From Actinomycetota bacterium (GTDB lineage: Bacteria; Actinomycetota; Actinomycetes; S36-B12), in NCBI GenBank assembly GCA_003456155.1, contig DMPC01000098.1, forward strand, positions 1 to 11,625: DNA of 11,625 nucleotides, written 5' to 3'. Each line of letters starts with the position of its first letter. Within the stretch, counting starts at the first letter, position 1. The notes under the pieces were generated by a model that was not told where the DNA came from, made no database searches, and worked only from the letters and a program-made list of their open reading frames with translations. The translations under genes were made by a program, and so were the position numbers. Below are positions 6,403 through 11,625 of the stretch, piece after piece.

Positions 6403-7509
6403 ATGCGTGACATGACGGCAGAGCAGGTGGATGCCCGACTCTCCGGAGTGGCTCGCTTGGCCGCCGAGGTGGGTGTCGACGCGGTCCTCGTGACCCCAGG
6501 GCCGGATATGCGCTACCTCACCGGCTACGACGCGGTTCCCCTGGAGCGCCTCACCTGCCTCATCGTGACTGATGGGGGAGGAGCCCACCTCGTGGTTCCC
6601 CGGCTCGAGCTCCTCGCGGCCGAGGCCAGCCCTGCCGGCCACCTCCCGATGCACCCTTGGACCGAGACCGATGACCCCTACGACCTGGTGGCCTCGCTGC
6701 TGCCAGATGCCTCCGTCGTCGCCCTGGACAACCACATGTGGGCGGAGAAGGTGCTCCGGCTGCGTCGCGCGATGCCCGACAGCGTCCAGACCCTCGCGGG
6801 GGATCTGCTCGACCGCATGAGGATCGTCAAGACCCCTGACGAGCGCGATGCCCTGGCCCGAGCAGGCGAGGCCATCGACCGCGTGCATGCGCAGGTGGCG
6901 TCCTTGCTGCGGCCCGGACGCACCGAACGCGAGGTTGCCGCCAACATCGCCGATCTCATCATCGCCGAGGGGCATGTCCGGGTTGACTTCGTGATCGTTG
7001 CCAGCGGCCCCAACGGCGCCAGCCCTCACCATGAGGTGTCCGATCGGGTGCTCGAGCGCGGCGATGCCGTCGTGGTCGACATCGGAGGCACCATGCCTGA
7101 CGGCTACCGCAGCGACTGCACTCGGACGTATGCGTTGGGCGATCCCGGCACGGACTTCCTCTCCCGGTATGCGGTGCTCCAGCGAGCGCAGGAGGCGGCC
7201 GTCTCCGCGGTGCGGCCCGGGTTGACCTGTGCCGCCGTGGACTCCACCGCCCGGGATCTGCTCGCTGCCGAGGGCCTCGGGGATCTGTTCCTGCACCGCA
7301 CCGGGCACGGGATCGGGCTGGAGACCCATGAGGCTCCCTACATCGTCCAGGGGAACGACCTCCCCCTGGAGGTGGGCATGGCCTTCAGCGTGGAGCCCGG
7401 GTTCTACCTCGAAGGTCGCTTCGGGGCCCGGATCGAGGACATCGTCATCGTGGATCACGACGGCGCGCGCGTGCTCAATCGGCAGACCCGTGACCTGGTG
7501 ATCGTGTGA
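6403..7509 (+). CDS. pepE: M24 family metallopeptidase (Xaa-Pro dipeptidase/aminopeptidase-like, PepE of mycobacteria)
   Basis: 368 aa. Residues 1-140 are the creatinase/prolidase N-terminal domain (TPGPDMRYLTGYDAVPLERL). Residues ~145-368 are the pita-bread catalytic domain. All five dinuclear-metal ligands are visible: D226 (VVVDIGG), D238 (GYRSDCTRT), H302 (RTGHGIGLETHE), E331 (SVEPGFYLEGRFG) and E345 (ARIEDIVIV). H209/H210 in SPHHE fits the substrate-pocket His. The enzyme should cleave short peptides next to proline in the cytoplasm; whether it is a dipeptidase or an aminopeptidase cannot be told from sequence. The symbol follows M. tuberculosis Rv2089c, which sits divergent to the same exonuclease; it is not the unrelated E. 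coli pepE. It shares a promoter region with the exonuclease, and its stop overlaps the next gene (TGATG). Confidence 0.93.
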   Translation: MRDMTAEQVDARLSGVARLAAEVGVDAVLVTPGPDMRYLTGYDAVPLERLTCLIVTDGGGAHLVVPRLELLAAEASPAGHLPMHPWTETDDPYDLVASLLPDASVVALDNHMWAEKVLRLRRAMPDSVQTLAGDLLDRMRIVKTPDERDALARAGEAIDRVHAQVASLLRPGRTEREVAANIADLIIAEGHVRVDFVIVASGPNGASPHHEVSDRVLERGDAVVVDIGGTMPDGYRSDCTRTYALGDPGTDFLSRYAVLQRAQEAAVSAVRPGLTCAAVDSTARDLLAAEGLGDLFLHRTGHGIGLETHEAPYIVQGNDLPLEVGMAFSVEPGFYLEGRFGARIEDIVIVDHDGARVLNRQTRDLVIV

Positions 7510-9158
7510 TGGCACGCGGCTCCACGGCACCGTGGCGCAGCCGTCGACGAGTGCTCCTGCACCGCGGCACCATCTACTCGCCCGCGAATCCCTTCAGCAC
7601 GGCCATGCTCATCGATGGCGACACCATCTCCTGGATCGGCGAGGACACCGCTGCCGAGGTGCACCGCGACACCGCCGACGTCGTCGTCGATCTTCGTGGC
7701 GCTTTCGTGGCACCAGGCTTCGTGGACGCCCACGTGCACGCCACGAGCACAGGCCTGCAGCTGAGTGGCCTCGACCTCACCACCAGTTGCTCCGCGGAGG
7801 ACATTCTCGACGCCGTGCGCCTTCGATCGCGTGAGCGCCCCGGCGAGGTGATGCTCGGCCACGGCTGGGACGAGACGGGCTGGCAGGACTCCCGCCTCCC
7901 GACGCGCGACGAGATCGACATCGCCGCCGGTGGCGCCGTGGTGTACCTGTCCCGCATCGACGTCCACTCGGCACTCGTGAGCAGCGCCCTGGTCACGACC
8001 GTGCCCGATGTCACGGACGTCGACGGCTGGCACCCGAGTGGCGCCCTCTCGCGACAGGCGCACGGGCGGGTCCGCGAGCAGGCGCTCGGCTCGATCTCCG
8101 ACCATCAGCGCACAGCAGCACAGCGCGACATGCGCAGGGCTGCCGCCGCACTCGGTGTCGTCGCCGTGCAGGAGATGGCCGGTCCCACCATCTCCAGTGA
8201 AGCCGATCTCGACCTGCTGCTCGCGCTCGCAGACGACGAGCCCGGGCCTCTCGTCGCCGGGTACTGGGGTCAGCTGGCCCAGCGGGGCGGCATCGACACT
8301 GCGCGCGCACTGGGAGCAGTCGGGGTGGCCGGGGACCTGTTCATCGACGGAGCGATCGGTTCCCGCACCGCCTGCCTGCACGCGGCCTACGACGACGAGC
8401 CCGGGTCGACAGGGGCGTCCTACATGGACGAGGACACCGTCCAGGAGCACCTCATCGCTGCCACCCGGGCTGGTCTCCAGGCAGGCTTCCACGTCATCGG
8501 GGACGCCGCCTCCGCGACCATCACGGCTGCCCTGAGAGCCGCCGCCGATGAACTGGGCGCCGACACCGTGCGGGCTTCAGCTCACCGGCTCGAGCATGCG
8601 GAGATGCTGAGCGACAGCGATATCGCAACCATGGTCGACCTCGGTGTCACGGCATCGATGCAGCCCGTCTTCGACGCGCTCTGGGCAGGTCCTGGCGGAA
8701 TGTACGAGCAGAGGCTGGGGCGCGCGCGTGCCGCGGGCATGAACCGCTTCGCCGACATCCTGTCCGCTGGCGGCGCCCTCGCGTTCGGCTCCGACGCACC
8801 CGTGACCCCGCTGGGCCCCTGGGCAGCCGTGCGAGCGGCGATGCACCACAGCAACCCGCACCAGCGGGTGTCCGCGCGAGCGGCCTTCTCCGCTCACACC
8901 CGCGGAGGATGGCGTGCCGTGGGGGAGACGGCGGCCGGAGTCCTGCAGCCCGGGGCACCCGCGCATCTCGCGGTGTGGCGCGTCGAGGAGCTTGATGTGC
9001 AGGCGCCGGACACCCGGGTCTCCGGCTGGTCGACCGACCCGCGATCCGGAACACCGGCCCTCCCCGTCCTGGATGAAGGGGCGGACCTGCCGGAGTGCCT
9101 CGCCACGGTGGTGGCCGGCCGCGTGATCCACTCGTCCGGCGATGGCGCATGGGAGTGA
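7509..9158 (+). CDS. YtcJ-like amidohydrolase (Amidohydro_3), substrate unknown
   Basis: 549 aa from the ATG at 7509, whose first base is the last base of the preceding TGA. An in-frame GTG one codon earlier (7506) is possible. Residues 15-66 form the small beta domain (RVLLHRGTIY, DTISWIGED). The TIM-barrel metal motif APGFVDAHVH gives H75 and H77. Further metal-site candidates are H328 (GFHVIGD), HRLEH with H359 and H363, and D429 (FGSDAPV). The phrase DGAIGSRTA at 280-288 is characteristic of the YtcJ group. The two residues before FIDG are Asp-Leu, so the Lys often seen a few residues before this DG appears to be absent. The protein lacks a signal peptide and should be cytosolic, hydrolysing an amide-like or related bond; the substrate cannot be deduced. 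It lies between the peptidase and lnt and overlaps both. Confidence 0.88.
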   Translation: MARGSTAPWRSRRRVLLHRGTIYSPANPFSTAMLIDGDTISWIGEDTAAEVHRDTADVVVDLRGAFVAPGFVDAHVHATSTGLQLSGLDLTTSCSAEDILDAVRLRSRERPGEVMLGHGWDETGWQDSRLPTRDEIDIAAGGAVVYLSRIDVHSALVSSALVTTVPDVTDVDGWHPSGALSRQAHGRVREQALGSISDHQRTAAQRDMRRAAAALGVVAVQEMAGPTISSEADLDLLLALADDEPGPLVAGYWGQLAQRGGIDTARALGAVGVAGDLFIDGAIGSRTACLHAAYDDEPGSTGASYMDEDTVQEHLIAATRAGLQAGFHVIGDAASATITAALRAAADELGADTVRASAHRLEHAEMLSDSDIATMVDLGVTASMQPVFDALWAGPGGMYEQRLGRARAAGMNRFADILSAGGALAFGSDAPVTPLGPWAAVRAAMHHSNPHQRVSARAAFSAHTRGGWRAVGETAAGVLQPGAPAHLAVWRVEELDVQAPDTRVSGWSTDPRSGTPALPVLDEGADLPECLATVVAGRVIHSSGDGAWE

Positions 9159-10720
9159 GCCCCGTTCAACCCCTGCTGCGACTTCCCACGGCGACCGCAC
9201 TCGCCGTGCTCGGCGGCCTCGCCCTGGCAGCGGCTTTCCCGCCCTTCAGTTTCGGGCCCAGTGCCCCGGTCGGTGTCGCCCTGCTCTCAGCCGCGCTCTG
9301 GCGGGCGCGCCTTCGACGCGGCGTCGGCCTGGGGCTGCTGTCCGGGCTAGCCTTCTTCATCCCCCTGCTGTCGTGGATGACCGTCATCGGCACCGATGCC
9401 TGGCTCCTCCTTGCCCTGGAATGCGCAGCATGGACGATGCTCATCGGGATCGGCAGTGCCGTCGGCTCGCGGCTGCCGGGCGCCCCCCTGTGGATGGCGG
9501 CCTGGTGGGTGCTGGCCGAGGCCCTGCGCGGAAGGATCCCGTGGGGCGGCTTCCCGTGGGGGAGTCTGTCGTTCTCCCAGCCGGATACCCCGCTGGCGGA
9601 GTGGGCAGCGGTCGGAGGCACCGCGTTCGTCACCTTCACCGTGGCACTCATCGGCACCTGCCTGGCTGCCCTTGCTGCCCATCTGTCGGAGGCCAGGTTC
9701 CGGCAGGCGATCGCCACGGGGACCCTGCTGGTGCTTGTCGTCGTGCTGTCGGGCCCCCTTGGCGGATGGGCGACTCCTGCTCCCTCCGGCAGGACGGCAT
9801 CGATCGCCATCGTCCAGGGCGGAACCCCACAGACCGGGATGGGCGCCCTGGACGTGCGCAGGGCCGTGTTGGAGAACCATGTCGCCCAGACGATGACGCT
9901 GGCAGCGGCCATCGACTCCGGTCAGGTGGAGCGGCCCTCCTTCGTGTTGTGGCCGGAGAACTCGTCCGACATCGATCCCTTCGCCGACGCCTCGGTGGCC
10001 GCTGACATCAGCGCTGCTGCCCAAGCGGTCGGTGTTCCGATCCTCGTCGGGGCGGTCACCACCACACCGGATGATCCTGATTTCGTGTGGAACGTCGGAA
10101 TCGTGTGGGATCCCGAGCGCGGGCCGACCCAGATGTATGTGAAGAACCGGCCCGTGCCGTTCGGGGAGTTCATCCCCTTCCGCGAGCAGCTCGCACCACT
10201 GATCGGACGCTTCGACCGCGTGCCCCGCGACTTTGCGGCCGGTGCCACGCCGGGCAATCTCACGATCAATGGGGTGTCCATCGGGAACGTCATCTGCTTC
10301 GAGATCGCGTACGGGGATGTGGTCGAGGCGGTGGTGGACGGGGGAGCCGAGGTCATCACCGTCCAGACCAACAACGCCACGTACGCCGGCACGGCACAGC
10401 CCGAGCAGCAGCTCGACATCTCGCGGATTCGGGCCACGGAGACCGGCCGCACCGTCCTCGTCGCCGCCACCTCCGGCATCTCGGCCGTCATCGATCCGGA
10501 TCGCGTCGTGACCGAACGGATGGAGGAGGGGGAGCAGGGGTGGTTCATCGCCGAGGCTGCTCTGGTCGACGAGCCCACGTGGGCCGCTGCCGGGGGCCGC
10601 GCCGTTGAGGGGATCCTCCTGCTCATTTCCGTGGTGGGGCTGGTGTGGGGTGTGGCCAGGAGCCGCCGAGGCACCCTGCCCGCGGATCTGCCCTCCGACG
10701 CAACTCCTGCGATCACCTAG
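9149..10720 (+). CDS. lnt: Apolipoprotein N-acyltransferase Lnt
   Basis: 523 aa. Hydrophobic helices fill residues ~12-205 (TALAVLGGLALAAAF, GLGLLSGLAFFIPLL, LLVLVVVL and others), followed by an extracytoplasmic nitrilase domain (~215-480) and a final helix at ~488-504 (GILLLISVVGLVWGV). The catalytic triad is visible: E270 (VLWPENSS), K332 (YVKNRPVPFGEF, with the second conserved Glu at 340) and C383 (VICFEIAYG). Lnt adds the third acyl chain to the N-terminal Cys of lipoproteins. The ATG at 9149 overlaps the amidohydrolase end by 10 nt; a GTG at 9155, forming GTGA with that stop, is an equally acceptable start. In M. tuberculosis this domain is fused to the Ppm1 glycosyltransferase; here the two are separate genes 9 nt apart. 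The stop codon lies inside the ppm1 -10 element. Confidence 0.95.
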   Translation: MGVSPVQPLLRLPTATALAVLGGLALAAAFPPFSFGPSAPVGVALLSAALWRARLRRGVGLGLLSGLAFFIPLLSWMTVIGTDAWLLLALECAAWTMLIGIGSAVGSRLPGAPLWMAAWWVLAEALRGRIPWGGFPWGSLSFSQPDTPLAEWAAVGGTAFVTFTVALIGTCLAALAAHLSEARFRQAIATGTLLVLVVVLSGPLGGWATPAPSGRTASIAIVQGGTPQTGMGALDVRRAVLENHVAQTMTLAAAIDSGQVERPSFVLWPENSSDIDPFADASVAADISAAAQAVGVPILVGAVTTTPDDPDFVWNVGIVWDPERGPTQMYVKNRPVPFGEFIPFREQLAPLIGRFDRVPRDFAAGATPGNLTINGVSIGNVICFEIAYGDVVEAVVDGGAEVITVQTNNATYAGTAQPEQQLDISRIRATETGRTVLVAATSGISAVIDPDRVVTERMEEGEQGWFIAEAALVDEPTWAAAGGRAVEGILLLISVVGLVWGVARSRRGTLPADLPSDATPAIT

Positions 10721-10723
10721 GCT
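10718..10723 (+). promoter_or_regulatory. -10 element for leaderless ppm1 mRNA, nested in lnt stop codon
   Basis: TAGGCT begins with the TAG stop of lnt and is followed by GGTCAG and then the GTG start at 10730, the same 6-nt spacing as before the peptidase. GTCAGG could be read as a weak ribosome-binding site, but it abuts the start codon. This suggests that ppm1 can be made from its own leaderless message in addition to readthrough from lnt. Confidence 0.6.
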
Positions 10724-10729
10724 GGTCAG

Positions 10730-11512
10730 GTGCCTGCGGATGACTTCTCCGACCTCGGTCGGATCCTGGTGATCATTCCCACGTTCAACGAGCGCGAGAC
10801 CCTGCCCGCCATCGTCAGCCGCGTCCGCGGCTCCGTTCCCGAGGCTCATATCCTCGTCGCGGATGACAACTCCCCGGACGGCACCGGTGATCTGGCCGAC
10901 GGCCTGGCGGAACACGATGAGCACATCCACGTCATGCACCGACTGGGCAAGGAGGGCCTCGGCGCTGCCTACCTCGCCGGCTTCTCCTGGGCACTGCAGG
11001 AGGGGTACGACGTCGTGGTGGAGATGGACGCTGACGGGTCTCACCAGCCCGAGCAGCTGCCGCGCTTGCTCGATGCCCTGCGTTCAGCCGATCTGGTTCT
11101 CGGCTCACGCTGGGTCGCCGGTGGGCGGACCGAGAACTGGCCGGTGAGTCGCCAGTTGATCTCCCGCGGTGGCACCGCCTACACGCGCCTCATCCTCGGC
11201 ATGCCCATCCATGACGCGACCGGCGGCTACCGCGCCTTCCGGGCCTCGACCCTGCGCCGCCTTGACCTCCACGAGGTGGCCTCCCAGGGGTACTGCTTCC
11301 AGATCGATCTCGCCTGGCGCGCGGTCCAGCGAGGCCTGACGGTGCGCGAGGTGCCCATCACGTTCGTCGAGCGCACTGCGGGGGCCAGCAAGATGAGCCG
11401 CAAGATCGTGGCTGAGGCCCTGTGGCGCGTCACGGTCTGGGGTATCGACGACAAGGTGACCCGGGTGCGTCGCCGGGCGCATGATCGCCGCCGCCGGGCG
11501 CAGTCGCCATGA
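10730..11512 (+). CDS. ppm1: Polyprenol monophosphomannose synthase (Ppm1 catalytic domain, GT2)
   Basis: 260 aa, a single GT-A glycosyltransferase domain of the dolichol-phosphate-mannose synthase type without a transmembrane tail. Motifs are VIIPTFNERETL (14-25), LVADDNSPDGTG (42-53, nucleotide binding), LGKEGLGAAYLAGF (72-85), the metal-binding MDADGSH (99-105, D100 and D102), LGSRWVAGG (124-132), GGYRAFR (165-171) and the C-terminal basic KMSRKIVAEALWRV. It transfers mannose from GDP-Man to polyprenyl phosphate on the cytoplasmic face. This supplies the lipid-linked donor for lipoglycans and, where present, protein O-mannosylation. Being separate from lnt, it presumably depends on Lnt or other membrane partners for anchoring. 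The GTG start is supported by the -10 spacing. The stop overlaps fxsA (ATGA). Confidence 0.95.
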   Translation: MPADDFSDLGRILVIIPTFNERETLPAIVSRVRGSVPEAHILVADDNSPDGTGDLADGLAEHDEHIHVMHRLGKEGLGAAYLAGFSWALQEGYDVVVEMDADGSHQPEQLPRLLDALRSADLVLGSRWVAGGRTENWPVSRQLISRGGTAYTRLILGMPIHDATGGYRAFRASTLRRLDLHEVASQGYCFQIDLAWRAVQRGLTVREVPITFVERTAGASKMSRKIVAEALWRVTVWGIDDKVTRVRRRAHDRRRRAQSP

Positions 11513-11625
11513 CCTGGCGAACCCGGGCGGTGCTCCTTGGCTACCCGCTCATCGAGCTCGTGACCATCTTCCTCGTCGCGCAGTGGATCGGATGGGGCTG
11601 GACCCTGCTGCTGCTGGTGGCCGGT
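11509..11625 (+). CDS. fxsA: FxsA family membrane protein (5' part only)
   Basis: Only 39 codons are visible, with no stop before the window ends. The start ATG overlaps the ppm1 stop. The peptide runs from MTWRTRAVLLGYPLIELVT through WIGWGWTLLLLVAG. The P-L-I-E in the first helix and the WIG-x-x-WTLLLL entry to the second match the start of FxsA proteins, small inner-membrane proteins named for relief of phage F exclusion in E. coli. The actinobacterial role is unknown. FxsA lies close to ppm1 in mycobacteria as well, which supports the call despite the short sequence. Confidence 0.8.
   Translation, partial: MTWRTRAVLLGYPLIELVTIFLVAQWIGWGWTLLLLVAG

Noticed and set aside
6352..7530. N-terminal extension of the exonuclease reading frame to 723 codons on the minus strand
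   Set aside because: The extra part is antisense to the M24 peptidase, which has all five metal ligands, and shows no nuclease homology. Exonuclease similarity begins at the GTG at 6351, which also has a -10 at the right spacing.
9347..11044. 565-codon open frame on the minus strand
   Set aside because: It lies antisense to lnt and ppm1, both with clear catalytic motifs. Its translation is rich in Gly, Asp, His, Arg and Gln, typical of a shadow frame in GC-rich DNA.
1..11625. CRISPR, toxin-antitoxin, restriction, phage or transposon content
   Set aside because: Both strands were read through. No direct-repeat arrays, recombinase motifs or terminal inverted repeats were seen, and base composition is even from end to end.

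Overview
The window looks like ordinary chromosomal DNA from a high-GC Gram-positive bacterium (Actinomycetota). The G+C is high by eye, third codon positions are almost all G or C, GTG starts are common, and genes are packed head to tail with 1-16 nt gaps or overlaps. The gene content is diagnostic: a pafB-pafC WYL regulator pair, tatA-tatC without tatB, a HelY-type helicase, a stand-alone 5'-3' exonuclease, and separate lnt and polyprenol-phosphomannose synthase genes. A Micrococcales-like member is my guess; the genus cannot be read from this window.

Left block (1-5373, + strand): the 3' part of pafB, then pafC (ATGA overlap), an 83-nt gap, tatA, tatC (16-nt gap) and helY (GTGA overlap). 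PafB and PafC form a DNA-damage transcriptional activator. TatA and TatC export folded proteins. HelY is a Ski2/Mtr4-like RNA helicase. From memory of the M. tuberculosis map, this order matches Rv2096c-Rv2092c.

Middle (5359-7509): a 5'-3' exonuclease on the - strand converges on helY with a 15-bp overlap and diverges from an M24 metallopeptidase gene on the + strand. This matches the Rv2090/Rv2089c (pepE) pair. The 51-bp divergent gap carries two back-to-back promoter-like -10 elements, each exactly 6 nt from its start codon. Both genes therefore look leaderless.

Right block (7509-11625, + strand): a YtcJ-like amidohydrolase overlaps the peptidase stop, lnt overlaps the amidohydrolase, a polyprenol-monophosphomannose synthase (ppm1 catalytic domain) has its own leaderless -10 built across the lnt stop codon, and fxsA begins in an ATGA overlap and runs off the window. 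Lnt and Ppm1 are membrane-associated steps in lipoprotein N-acylation and in mannosyl-donor supply for glycolipids and glycoproteins. The amidohydrolase has no assigned substrate.

There are no tRNA or rRNA genes, CRISPR arrays, insertion sequences, phage genes or large repeats, and no gene-free stretch above 100 bp. I did not find a new system. The most interesting signals are regulatory (the leaderless promoters and the divergent dyad), followed by degenerate WYL motifs and an unassigned amidohydrolase inside an envelope-lipid cluster.
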